Shown here: positions 24,146 through 32,982 of the stretch, in pieces
Layout: each line of letters starts with the position of its first letter
Position numbering within the stretch: position 1 is the first letter of the stretch
Assembly (NCBI GenBank): GCA_963169345.1
Contig: CAUJCT010000030.1
Coordinates: 1 to 64,000, forward strand
Length of the DNA: 64,000 bases
Reading direction: 5' to 3'
Source: Bacteroidota bacterium
GTDB lineage: Bacteria; Bacteroidota; Bacteroidia; NS11-12g; UBA955
Notes under the pieces: model-generated
The model's database searches: none
What the model was told of the DNA's origin: nothing
Seen by the model: the letters and a program-made list of their open reading frames with translations, nothing else
Program-made: the position numbers and the translations under genes

Positions 24146-25731
24146 TGCAATTCAAACTTAGCGAAACCGGCATGCTTTCATCGACAAGTAAAGCTTTTGT
24201 CGAGAGAGATCAAAACTTAATTAATATACTTGGTGAGACGCATCCCTATTGGCATCCTGAAAAAGCCATACAGCTCAAAGCCGACTTTAGTCAAGATAAA
24301 AGAACGGTTCTTGCGGATACATTAACAAGCTGTTATAATGCAATTGCCAAGCAAGAGTTTGTACATCCAAAGGTTTTAGAAAACATTGAATCGCTTCGTA
24401 ATTCAAATACCTATACTGTAACGACCGGTCAGCAATTACATCTGTTCATAGGTCCGGCATTTGTTATTTATAAAATACTTTCAGTAGTTCATCATTGTGA
24501 TAAATTCGCCAAACAATTTCCAGATAAGAAATTTGTTCCGGTATATTGGATGGCATCAGAAGACCACGACTTCGATGAAATAAAAAGCAGCACTTTATTC
24601 AAAAAAACTTTTGTTTGGCAAACAGAATCCGGTGGGGCATGCGGAAGATTGAAAACAGATAGTGTTAACGATGTTATCGAAGCTATCAAATCAGAAATCA
24701 ATCTCGATGAAAGACAATTGAAATTAATGGATGAGATGGCGCAGATTTACAATACGTCTCATAACCTTTCGGAAGCCACTCGTCGTATCATCAACAAATT
24801 TTTTGGAGAATATGGCGTAATTGTGATGGATGGCGACTTGCCAGTTTTCAAAGCACAATTCAAAACAGTCATTAAAAATGATTTGTTTAACAACAGCAAT
24901 CAGGAAGCTTTTCATGAAGTAAGCAATCAACTTGAAGAGACAGGATTAAGCACACAATTGCACGGTAGACTAATCAACTTGTTTTACCTGAACGGAAATA
25001 CAAGAAAGAGAATAGTAAAGGAAAATGAGCACTATCTGGTTAAAGACGGACAAGAAAACTGGACAGAAGAAGAGCTCAGCCTGGAGGTAGAAAATCATCC
25101 TGAAAGATTTAGTCCAAATGCAATGCTTCGTCCCTTGTATCAGGAGACCATATTACCCAACATAGCCTACATAGGCGGAAATGCAGAAATCACCTATTGG
25201 ATACAGTTACATAAAACTATGTCTATCAACGGATTAACTCCGCCAAGCTTAATATTGCGCCCAAGCGTGTGGATAACTCCGTCAAAAATCACCCAATGGT
25301 TGGAAAAACGAGGCATTAGTCCTTTAAAAGTGTTAATAACCCGCAATAAAGCTGATTTACTCAATTTGATACAAACGGAATCTACTGGAATTGAGCAAGA
25401 AACGAGCGACTTTATCAAATTGAGAGAGAGAATACAATCAATTGTGGCTCAAAACATTAGTAAAGAATTGAAAGGATTGGTAGAGGCTGGAAAACAATAT
25501 GAAAAATCTTTAAAGGGAATAGAAAAATCATTGATAGAATTTCAAATTGAGAAAAACTCAAAAGAGATGGACAAGCTCGAAGAAATAAGAGATACATATC
25601 TCAATATCAACAACATACAAGAACGAAAAATGGATAGTTTAGAATTGTTGATAAAGTTCGAAACTGTAGTATTTTCAATAAACTCAGCAGTTTGTCTAGA
25701 TAATTCAAATGGATGGATTATCAACCTATAA
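24145..25731 (+). CDS. bshC: Bacillithiol biosynthesis cysteine-adding enzyme BshC
   Basis: A 528-residue cytoplasmic protein of the BshC family, which joins cysteine to glucosaminyl-malate as the last step of bacillithiol synthesis. Family landmarks are VTTGQQLHLFIGPAF, FVPVYWMASEDHDFDEI, AMLRPLYQETILPNIAYIGG and a long C-terminal coiled coil (about 425-495). It implies that bacillithiol is the low-molecular-weight thiol of this organism; bshA and bshB are not in the window. ATG overlaps the rimO stop. Confidence 0.93.
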   Translation: MQFKLSETGMLSSTSKAFVERDQNLINILGETHPYWHPEKAIQLKADFSQDKRTVLADTLTSCYNAIAKQEFVHPKVLENIESLRNSNTYTVTTGQQLHLFIGPAFVIYKILSVVHHCDKFAKQFPDKKFVPVYWMASEDHDFDEIKSSTLFKKTFVWQTESGGACGRLKTDSVNDVIEAIKSEINLDERQLKLMDEMAQIYNTSHNLSEATRRIINKFFGEYGVIVMDGDLPVFKAQFKTVIKNDLFNNSNQEAFHEVSNQLEETGLSTQLHGRLINLFYLNGNTRKRIVKENEHYLVKDGQENWTEEELSLEVENHPERFSPNAMLRPLYQETILPNIAYIGGNAEITYWIQLHKTMSINGLTPPSLILRPSVWITPSKITQWLEKRGISPLKVLITRNKADLLNLIQTESTGIEQETSDFIKLRERIQSIVAQNISKELKGLVEAGKQYEKSLKGIEKSLIEFQIEKNSKEMDKLEEIRDTYLNINNIQERKMDSLELLIKFETVVFSINSAVCLDNSNGWIINL

Positions 25732-25798
25732 TCGGCTGAATTATTGACACTTACAACTATCTTTTGCATCATTTTCAAATAAATTTCGTTGAATATCA

Positions 25799-25829
25799 TT
25801 GTTTTTTGTGCAAACAATGTGTATTTTTG
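25799..25829 (+). promoter_or_regulatory. Promoter of the OmpA-like gene
   Basis: TTG at 25799-25801, 20 bases, then TATTTTTG at 25822-25829. The ATG used (25859) lies 29 bases further, so the frame extending upstream to 25799 cannot be translated from this transcript. Confidence 0.65.
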
Positions 25830-25858
25830 CGCCACATATATTGAAAAATCATTTCAAA

Positions 25859-27349
25859 ATGAAAATACTCAAAATGACAATTTTAAGCTTATGTTTGGTT
25901 TCATTATCAGCATTTGCTCAATCCTCAGATTCTACCTGGAAGCGTCATCCATACGCTAAAAACCAATGGGTAGATGGTAAAACAACCGACTCTGGACAAA
26001 GTTTACAAAATTCGTATTTCATGGACAGAAGAGCCAAAAAATGGACCGCTGGTTTATTGGCTGGTACTTCAGTTTTCTATGGTGATGCCGACAAGAAACA
26101 ACTTGGCTGGTCATTCGCTCCTTTCGTGAAGTATTCAGTTTCTCAAACTTTTGCAATCAGAGCTGAATTTGACTACTCTAAGCTCAGAGGTCAAAGAGAC
26201 TTGCAAAACCCTACTCTCTTCAAGGATAATTTCAAGTTTACAAGTAAAGTTCAGGAATGGAACATCCAGGGTATGTTTACTTTAGGTAACATCTCTTTCT
26301 TGCGTCCATTGCGTAAAACTCAAATGTATTTGTTCGCCGGTGTTGGTCAGGCTACTTACAAATCTGAAGCTAACTTCATCGACCAGAGATTGTTTCTGGG
26401 TGATTACTATTTGACTTCTTATTTCGGTACTGGTACACCAAATCCAAATCTTGGTAAAGCTGTTACTGAAAAATTTGAAGACAGAAAATTCATGATCCCT
26501 TACGGTATCGGTTTCAAACATTACTTAAGCCGTAGTTTCGACTTAGGTCTTGAATACCGCCAGTCATGGTTGAGAAGTGATGATATCGACGTTTACAATA
26601 CTGCTATCTGGCAAAACAGATGGTTCGATTCTTACGCTTTCATCCGCGCCAGCTTAGGTTATAAATTTGGTTCTAAAAATGTTCAACACTACGATTGGTT
26701 GAGCCCGGTAGAATCTATCTACGACCAAATCGCTGATATTAAAAAGAAAACCGATTGCCTTGGTGTTGACGATGATAACGACCACGTTTCTAACTGCTTC
26801 GACCAAGATAACAAAACTCCGGATTCTTGTATGGTATATGGTAACGGTATGGCTGTTGACTCAGATATGGACGGTGTTCCAGATTGCCAGGACCAGGAGC
26901 CTTTCACTGATAAAGGTGCTACTGTTGACCCTGTAACAGGTGCTGCAATTGATAGCGATGGTGATGGTATTCCTGACCACAGAGACCGTGAGTTGAACTC
27001 TTCTCCAGGTGCTTTGGTTGATGGCAATGGTATCGAAATCAAATTGTGCTGCAACTGCGATAACATTATGTTCCCTCCTATCACAATCAGCAGCAGCTGC
27101 TTGACTAAAGAGGTGAAAGCTATGCTTTATCAGGTTGTTGACAAAATGAAACAATGCCCAGACAAGAAATTGGTAATCAACGGACCTGCTGGTAAGAGCT
27201 CTAAATACAATGCTGCTACTAACACCCGTTGCGTAGATGAAATCGTGAAATTCCTGGTTGAAAAATTCGGTATCTCCCGCGATAGAATCATTACCAACTA
27301 CACTGCTGGTACTGAAAGCAAAAATACTATCGAACTGAAAATTCAGTAA
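25859..27349 (+). CDS. OmpA-family outer-membrane protein with TSP3 repeats
   Basis: A 496-residue outer-membrane protein with signal peptide MKILKMTILSLCLVSLSAFAQ. The parts in order are an N-terminal beta-barrel domain (about 50-290), calcium-binding thrombospondin type 3-like repeats (DDDNDHVSNCFDQD, DSDMDGVPDCQDQEP, DSDGDGIPDHRDRE; about 300-380), a cysteine cluster (CCNCD), and a C-terminal OmpA/MotB-like domain (about 405-496). That domain keeps the fold pattern (KKLVINGPAG, RCVDEIVKFLVEKFGISRDRI) but not a clear peptidoglycan-binding ND...R motif. Base composition suggests high expression. A strong terminator follows. Confidence 0.85.
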   Translation: MKILKMTILSLCLVSLSAFAQSSDSTWKRHPYAKNQWVDGKTTDSGQSLQNSYFMDRRAKKWTAGLLAGTSVFYGDADKKQLGWSFAPFVKYSVSQTFAIRAEFDYSKLRGQRDLQNPTLFKDNFKFTSKVQEWNIQGMFTLGNISFLRPLRKTQMYLFAGVGQATYKSEANFIDQRLFLGDYYLTSYFGTGTPNPNLGKAVTEKFEDRKFMIPYGIGFKHYLSRSFDLGLEYRQSWLRSDDIDVYNTAIWQNRWFDSYAFIRASLGYKFGSKNVQHYDWLSPVESIYDQIADIKKKTDCLGVDDDNDHVSNCFDQDNKTPDSCMVYGNGMAVDSDMDGVPDCQDQEPFTDKGATVDPVTGAAIDSDGDGIPDHRDRELNSSPGALVDGNGIEIKLCCNCDNIMFPPITISSSCLTKEVKAMLYQVVDKMKQCPDKKLVINGPAGKSSKYNAATNTRCVDEIVKFLVEKFGISRDRIITNYTAGTESKNTIELKIQ

Positions 27350-27373
27350 GATTGAATTGAAATGATATTCACT

Positions 27374-27402
27374 AAAGGCCTTTCTTCGGAGAGGCCTTTT
27401 TT
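27374..27402 (+). terminator. Terminator after the OmpA-like gene
   Basis: AAAGGCCTTTC-TTCG-GAGAGGCCTTT, one wobble pair, a stable UUCG-type loop, then a T run. Confidence 0.9.
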
Positions 27403-27507
27403 ATTTTATCTGTTTTCCTGGTGATCTGCTATTAAAACACTGCCCATTAAAAGAAATAAGTCTATGTCCTTTATAGCTTTCTCAGCCCCGCTGGCTTACT
27501 AAATTAA

Positions 27508-28167
27508 TTATCGGGTAATATTGGCCCCTTTGAGATAGAAAGGTTCGTATGTAGAAAGATTGACAAACTCTTTCTTGTTATAAGATTCTAGTGCAAGTTC
27601 AGTTAGAAAACCTGCTTCAGGAAATTGATTGTATATAGGGAATCCCAGAATGCCTTCTGTCTTTTTAGCCCCATCACCACAAATTAATACAGTTTGCCCG
27701 CTTATTAGGCCCGGTATAAACTCAGGCTCTGTGACAATGCCATTAGCAACAGTTCCCAACATTTTTAATTCCTTATCAAATAAACAGTGATAAACCTCCA
27801 TTCTTCTGGCATCTATCATGGGCCAGTATATATCTGCAGCTTGCTTTCTTGCGGCGTCCCAGGCTAAGGCTTTAAGCGTACTGACAGCTATTAATGGGAT
27901 GTTTAATGCAAAACAAATTCCTTTAGCTGTGCTGCTTCCTATTCTTAATCCGGTATAAGAACCAGGACCATCACTAATAGCAAGTGCATTCATTTCCGAA
28001 AGTTTAATACCTGCCTCTTGGCAGCACTGGTTGATCATGCCCATTAAAACTTCCGCATGATTTTGAATTTTATCAGACTTTACTTCGGTTATATACCCAT
28101 TGTTATAAATGGCTACCGAGCATATCTGAGAAGAAGTTTCAAGACAAAGTATTCTGATTTCAGGCAT
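27508..28167 (-). CDS. tsaB: tRNA threonylcarbamoyladenosine biosynthesis protein TsaB
   Basis: A 219-residue ASKHA-fold protein that partners TsaD in making t6A37 on ANN-decoding tRNAs. Characteristic parts are ILCLETSSQICSVAI, HAEVLMGMINQ, ISDGPGSYTGLRIGSSTAKG and MIDARRMEVYHCLFD. The start codon lies within the last eight bases of the DUF4175 gene, so the two are translated from one transcript. Confidence 0.93.
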   Translation of the reverse strand: MPEIRILCLETSSQICSVAIYNNGYITEVKSDKIQNHAEVLMGMINQCCQEAGIKLSEMNALAISDGPGSYTGLRIGSSTAKGICFALNIPLIAVSTLKALAWDAARKQAADIYWPMIDARRMEVYHCLFDKELKMLGTVANGIVTEPEFIPGLISGQTVLICGDGAKKTEGILGFPIYNQFPEAGFLTELALESYNKKEFVNLSTYEPFYLKGANITR

Positions 28168-31100
28168 TTCCTAACTTCTGAAAATAAACTCTAACTCTGT
28201 CTTTATAGTATGGAGATAACTCATTGGGAACGCTTCGCAACAATTCCATTTCACGTGCCTTCTTTTCGAGATACTCTTTAATTGCTGGAGGCATTTCTCT
28301 GTTAATCTCCTTGGCTTTTTCAGCTTCTCTTTGATTATCCATTTCCTGTTCACGCTCTGCTTTTTCGTGTTCAAGCATACGTGTTTCAATTTCCTGCATT
28401 CTGCGCATGGTTTCCGGAGTAATTTGTTTATTCACCAAATCCCTCTCTATTTGCTCCATCAGTTGCCTGGTTTTTTCCAAATCACCCAAAGCGCCAGGTT
28501 TACCCTGATCTTTTAATTCCTTCTGCAAACGCTCCAACTCTCTTCTGATAGCTTCCTGTTGTGCGGCTATTTTAGCATACATTTCAGAAGTGGGATTTTT
28601 ACCCATCTCTTTACCCTTTTGCATTTGCTGCAATTGCTTGCTCAATTCATTTTGCATTTGCTGTAAACTCTTCATCCCATTCGGTTTGTTACCACCTTGC
28701 TTTCCGCCTTTCTTTTTACCCGGATTATTACATTGTGAGTTATTCTGACCTTTCTTCTCTTTCAAACTCTCCTGCATATTTTTCAATGACTCACTGAGCA
28801 TCAATGCCAGGTTATTCAGGCTTGTCATCACATATTGCTGATTTGACACCCCGCGGGAAACATGAACTTTACTAAAATCTTCAATTGCTTCATTCATGTA
28901 ATAATTGACGTTAGCAATTTCTTTATTGACGAAACTTTGAATTTGAATTTGTCTTTTACTTAATGCTAACAAAGAATCCTCGACCATTTTTGCACTCTCC
29001 TTTAACTTTTGTTGTTTAGCACTTAACTCTACATATTTAGGACTATAGTAACGATTCTCCTTCATTTTATTCATCAAATCCTCTTGTTGAATACTCAATT
29101 CAATCAGGTTCTCCAGAATCTGACGCAGGGTGTAATAATCTTCTTCATCTTGTTTTTCCTGAGCTTTCTGAAGCGATTGTTTCATTTTACCTGCGAGTTC
29201 ATCCATTTTATCAGCAGCTTTTTGCTGTTTGCTGCCTGCTTTTTTATTGTTCTTACTGGCAATATCCTCAGAACTTTCATCCATATTTTGCTGAATTTCC
29301 TGTTGATCCTGTTCAGTATTTTGCAAATCCAATGGAGTTTCTAGTGCTTTATTTTTTTCTTCAGTCTCCTTTATTTCTTTCTTTAAATCTTCAAATTTCT
29401 TATTCAACTCTTCCTGTTGTTTCATCAAAGACTCTTTTGATTCGGATTTCTCCATTGTCTTTTTAGCGAGTTCTCTCTGTTCCTCAGCAAGTTTATTCAA
29501 AGCATCACTTTGTTCATTGATTTTCTTCTCAATTTCAAATTGCTTAAATTGTTCTAAACTACGGTCCAATTCCTTTTTAATCTCCTCATTACTTAATTTC
29601 ATCTTGTCCAACTGATTCTGAAGTCCCTCTTTGTTCTGCTGCTTGAGCATCTCCTCCATCTTCTTCATCATCTCTTTCATTTCCGGACTTAGCAGTTCAT
29701 TTATTAGTTTATTGAGTTCTTCTTGTTTTTTAAGCAATTCCTGAGCTAAGGGATCTAACTGATTTTGTTTTTCATTCAGTTCTTGATTTTCTTTCTTAAT
29801 CTCTTCAAGTTTTTGTTCAAGTTTCTTTTGCTCTGAAATAAAATCTTTGACTTTCTGTTGTTGTTGCCAGTCCATGTTATCGCTTTCCATCAGATCGCGT
29901 TTAAGGTCGCTGCCTTTCTTTTGCATAGACTCAATGTCCTTCATTACTTCAGCCATTTTGCTTTTCAAAGCTCTGTTTCCGCTTTCCGACTCAGCTCTTA
30001 ATTCTTTTTCACTTGGTGCTGCACTTCTAAACACCTGGCTTTTACTTGACTTTTTACCATTGACAGCATCGTTATCCCAAACCTCAAAGTAATACTCCAG
30101 CTGATCCCCGTCTTTATTACCCAAAGTGCGTAAATCCACCATATAATAAAAGATTTCGTCTGTGCTTCTACCCATAGTAACGGGCAAATATTTCAGAGCT
30201 TGTCCTGCACTTACACTTCTATAAACAAAATTGAGTTTACTTAATCCATAATCGTCATCTGCTTTACCATAAAAATAAATAATGAAAGGGTTAATTGAAT
30301 CCTTCTTTTGTTCAGCAGCAATTCCAGGGTATCGGTCAGGAATCGTTTGAATAAAATAACGAATGGTATCTTTATTTCTGATATGCCTGTTTTGAAGCGT
30401 AATCTGATAATTGATATTATCATTGACTTTAGCCTTAACTGTAAAAACATTTTCCGCTTTTTCGACAAGAGCACCAACTTTATCAAATGCGAATCCTAAA
30501 GATTCAACATCTTTAGTTGTAAAATGCCATTCAACAGAAGTGCCTTCAGGAATGGTAAAGTCCCCAATATTGCTGAGAGTTTCGTCTTTTCTGTTAGTAT
30601 ATGCCGGATAATTCAGGCTGACTTTAAAATTGAGAAGAGTAGGATTAGGTAGAACTTCAAGTACATACTGTTCAGAGTTGTACTCTCCATCTGTAAAATG
30701 GAAAATGTGGTTACTGGTTAAATTGTTTAATGTGTAAGAAAATTTGTTCTTACCAGTGCTTTCCAATTTAATTAAATGCTTGTCCAGTTCGACAAACAGA
30801 GTAGCCGGTAAAGATTTACCTTTCAACTCCACTTCGATTGTATAATCTGTGTTTTTAGGCACTTTGAGCCCCTTATTCACCAAATGAAAAGTGTATGGAG
30901 CTTCTTTAGCAAAGTGTTGATCGTACTGAAGAATTCTCTCAGCCGGTTTTGTAATCATACTGCTCTGAAAGACTAAAATACCGAAGAGAATCAACATAGG
31001 GAACAAAGTATATTTACCATACTTTTTCGCCGACTCCTTTAAATCAACTGCATTTGCAAATCTGAAAGGAGACATGGTATTGATTCTTTGCTGAACACTG

Positions 31101-31480
31101 GCAAGTAAAAGTTCGTTACTTGAATTATGAGATTGCGATTCGAGTTGAAGCGTATTGAGGAGTTTGTCTTTTATTTCAGGAAAGTGGGTACCAATAATTG
31201 TAGAAGCCTTTTCATAGGAGATAATTTTTCCAATTCCCATGCGGTTCATCAGAGGAATGATCATGTATCTTCCAATAATGACAACTGAAAACAGAATGAA
31301 AGAGAAAAAAAGGAAAGACCGCATCCCCGAGCCAAAATGTCCGAAGTACTCCATCAGGCTGGCTATTAGGAAAAAAGCGAGAACACCACCAGAGCCGAGA
31401 AGGAGTCCTTGAAGGAAGCGATTGAAATAGTACTTCCTGATGAACTCGTCAAGTTTGGATCTTAATAGAGAATTGTTCAT
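28160..31480 (-). CDS. DUF4175 family giant coiled-coil membrane protein
   Basis: A 1106-residue protein of the DUF4175 type, of unknown function. It has two N-terminal transmembrane helices (about 23-46 and 54-76), a third hydrophobic segment near 155-172, and a beta-rich extracytoplasmic region (about 200-480). Two very long Gln/Glu/Lys-rich coiled coils follow (about 490-800 and 930-1080), separated by helices and a KGGKQGGNKP-type linker. Members occur widely in Bacteroidota. The arrangement (membrane anchor, Ig-like part, coiled-coil rods) suggests a scaffold, which is inference. tsaB overlaps its 3' end. Confidence 0.8.
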   Translation of the reverse strand: MNNSLLRSKLDEFIRKYYFNRFLQGLLLGSGGVLAFFLIASLMEYFGHFGSGMRSFLFFSFILFSVVIIGRYMIIPLMNRMGIGKIISYEKASTIIGTHFPEIKDKLLNTLQLESQSHNSSNELLLASVQQRINTMSPFRFANAVDLKESAKKYGKYTLFPMLILFGILVFQSSMITKPAERILQYDQHFAKEAPYTFHLVNKGLKVPKNTDYTIEVELKGKSLPATLFVELDKHLIKLESTGKNKFSYTLNNLTSNHIFHFTDGEYNSEQYVLEVLPNPTLLNFKVSLNYPAYTNRKDETLSNIGDFTIPEGTSVEWHFTTKDVESLGFAFDKVGALVEKAENVFTVKAKVNDNINYQITLQNRHIRNKDTIRYFIQTIPDRYPGIAAEQKKDSINPFIIYFYGKADDDYGLSKLNFVYRSVSAGQALKYLPVTMGRSTDEIFYYMVDLRTLGNKDGDQLEYYFEVWDNDAVNGKKSSKSQVFRSAAPSEKELRAESESGNRALKSKMAEVMKDIESMQKKGSDLKRDLMESDNMDWQQQQKVKDFISEQKKLEQKLEEIKKENQELNEKQNQLDPLAQELLKKQEELNKLINELLSPEMKEMMKKMEEMLKQQNKEGLQNQLDKMKLSNEEIKKELDRSLEQFKQFEIEKKINEQSDALNKLAEEQRELAKKTMEKSESKESLMKQQEELNKKFEDLKKEIKETEEKNKALETPLDLQNTEQDQQEIQQNMDESSEDIASKNNKKAGSKQQKAADKMDELAGKMKQSLQKAQEKQDEEDYYTLRQILENLIELSIQQEDLMNKMKENRYYSPKYVELSAKQQKLKESAKMVEDSLLALSKRQIQIQSFVNKEIANVNYYMNEAIEDFSKVHVSRGVSNQQYVMTSLNNLALMLSESLKNMQESLKEKKGQNNSQCNNPGKKKGGKQGGNKPNGMKSLQQMQNELSKQLQQMQKGKEMGKNPTSEMYAKIAAQQEAIRRELERLQKELKDQGKPGALGDLEKTRQLMEQIERDLVNKQITPETMRRMQEIETRMLEHEKAEREQEMDNQREAEKAKEINREMPPAIKEYLEKKAREMELLRSVPNELSPYYKDRVRVYFQKLGNA

Positions 31481-31503
31481 ATCGTCAGGTTTCCTTGTTT
31501 AGA

Positions 31504-31511
31504 CAAATATA
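31504..31511 (-). promoter_or_regulatory. -7 box, DUF4175-tsaB operon
   Basis: TATATTTG on the minus strand, 23 bases before the ATG at 31480. Confidence 0.65.
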
Positions 31512-31599
31512 ACGCAATCTTTTGATGTTTGTTATTGGTTTCGCAATTTTTTGACAAAACTGTGTTTAGCTCGGTGAAATATGGAAATTGGAATCAGAA

Positions 31600-31765
31600 T
31601 GGATTTTTTTTAACGTAATACACCCTGCTAGGGTATTAAAAATTAAAACAATTCAAATTTTCGAAATACCATTCGAAAAAAATACCTGTTCACTTATAAA
31701 AAATAATCCGGTTTTCCGTGAAGTCCCATTGGATTTTTGGTTTCTTTTTTATAAAAGATATTTGA
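31600..31765 (-). repeat. Diverged inverted copy of the 172-bp repeat
   Basis: Holds ACCCTGCTAGGGT (31622-31634), the reverse complement of the palindromic core of the units at 31931-32327, and GAAGTCCCATTGG (31720-31732), which matches GGAGTCCTATTGG of the unit read in reverse. The spacing core-to-motif is 86 bases here and 85 in the intact unit, so this is a collinear but decayed inverted copy. Confidence 0.65.
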
Positions 31766-31865
31766 TCGAATTAGTGATTTGAACGACTCAAATTGAAAAT
31801 GTGGAAATGATAAAAGTATATTTAAAAGTTGTACTATTTCTTTATTAAAAATACAAGTACATATT

Positions 31866-31930
31866 ACTGAAACGTGTTATTTTTCTTATGAGGAAGCAGA
31901 AAATTTTGTGTGAGGTAATCACAATAACCG
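31866..31930 (+). repeat. Diverged direct partial copy of the 172-bp repeat
   Basis: ACTGAAAC at 31866-31873 followed by AGCAGAAAATTTT and ending 58 bases later at the next core arm. The intact unit has ACTGAAAC, AGCAGAAAACTTTT and the same 58-base distance. It appears to be an older unit of the tandem array. Confidence 0.55.
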
Positions 31931-32327
31931 AATTATTTTAATTCCAGATACCCTAGCAGGGTATTTCAAATTAAAATAATTCCAACACTCCCTTTATTCC
32001 ATATCCGGATTTTAAACGAAATTACCAATAGAACTCCACTGAAACCAATCAATTTTCTATTGTATAAGCAGAAAACTTTTTGAATTGAAATTGAAGATTG
32101 GGAATTATTTTAATTCCAGATACCCTAGCAGGGTGATTCGTATTAAAATAATTCCAACACTCCCTTAATTCCATATCCGGTTTTTAAACGAAATTACCAA
32201 TAGGACTCCACTGAAACCAATCAATTTTCTATTGTATAAGCAGAAAACTTTTTGAATTGAAATTGAAAATTGGGAATTATTTTAATTCCCGATACCCTAG
32301 CAGGGTGATTCGTATTAAAATAATTCC
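31931..32327 (+). repeat. 172-bp tandem repeat with nested palindromes (2.3 units)
   Basis: Two full units (31931-32102 and 32103-32274) and the start of a third (32275-32327), period exactly 172. Each begins with a nested palindrome. The outer arms are GGAATTATTTTAAT and ATTAAAATAATTCC (14 bp in units 2 and 3, slightly shorter in unit 1) and the inner arms are ACCCT-AGC-AGGGT (31950-31962, 32122-32134, 32294-32306). The linker, about 120 bp, is AT-rich and nearly identical between units. The gap 31481-32415 has no credible gene. Confidence 0.9.
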
Positions 32328-32368
32328 GGTGTTTCAGATTAAAAATACCACCTCCCCTCACCTTCCTC

Positions 32369-32399
32369 TTGACTTTGGCCCTATTTTTGGTTAACTTTG
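32369..32399 (+). promoter_or_regulatory. Promoter of the thioredoxin-like gene
   Basis: TTG at 32369-32371, 20 bases, TAACTTTG at 32392-32399, 16 bases before the ATG at 32416. It starts 42 bases after the palindromic repeat ends. Confidence 0.7.
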
Positions 32400-32415
32400 T
32401 ATAAATATTTTTATT

Positions 32416-32970
32416 ATGCTTCGTAAAATTTTGTTCCTGTCCCTAATTAGCACATTAGCCATTGGAATTAGTTCCTATACTTATATCAACTCGCAACCTA
32501 AACCAGCTAAAAAATCGGCTAAAAAATCCAGCAAAAGCAAAAAGGCTGCATCAGGTGAAACTTCCACTGAAAGTGCAAACAAAATCACCTGGTACAACAT
32601 GACCGAAGGCTACGCAAAAGCTAAAAAAGAAAAAAAAGTACTTATTGTTGACGTCTATACAGACTGGTGCTACTGGTGTAAAGTAATGGATCGCCAAACT
32701 TATGAAAATAAGACTATAGTTAATAAGATGAAAGAATACGCAGTTGCCGTGAAATTCAATCCTGAAGTCAATGGTAACCATACCGTGAATGGTCAAACGC
32801 TCAGCTCTGATCAACTTGGTATCTACCTTAACAAAGGTTCAAGAATCCCCGGATATCCAAATACTTTTATGTGGAAAGACCTTACCAATAGCAGTAAAAT
32901 TGAATCTTACTCCGGTTACCTGGATACAACCGTATTCAATATCTACCTCAACAAGATGATCCAACAATAG
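32416..32970 (+). CDS. Exported thioredoxin-like protein (CYWC)
   Basis: A 184-residue protein with an N-terminal signal peptide or anchor (ILFLSLISTLAIGISSYTY). A lysine/serine-rich linker (about 27-55, AKKSAKKSSKSKKAA) leads to a thioredoxin fold of the Thioredoxin_7/DsbD-gamma-like kind with the redox motif WCYWC (about 88-92) and a cis-proline region PGYPNTF (about 152-158). Likely a periplasmic or membrane-tethered thiol reductase or oxidase; substrates are unknown. rlmD starts 12 bases downstream on the same strand. Confidence 0.82.
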   Translation: MLRKILFLSLISTLAIGISSYTYINSQPKPAKKSAKKSSKSKKAASGETSTESANKITWYNMTEGYAKAKKEKKVLIVDVYTDWCYWCKVMDRQTYENKTIVNKMKEYAVAVKFNPEVNGNHTVNGQTLSSDQLGIYLNKGSRIPGYPNTFMWKDLTNSSKIESYSGYLDTTVFNIYLNKMIQQ

Positions 32971-32982
32971 TCGCCTCGCATC

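Noticed and set aside
27403-27507. tRNA or small RNA gene in the gap before tsaB
   Set aside because: No cloverleaf, no promoter box and no further hairpin after the terminator could be found.
31588-31782. 64-codon frame upstream of the thioredoxin-like gene
   Set aside because: It lies across the diverged inverted repeat, is AT-rich and has no promoter at a suitable distance or family resemblance.
31931-32327. CRISPR array
   Set aside because: The period is 172 bp and the linkers between palindromes are nearly identical, whereas CRISPR spacers are short and unique. No cas genes are present.
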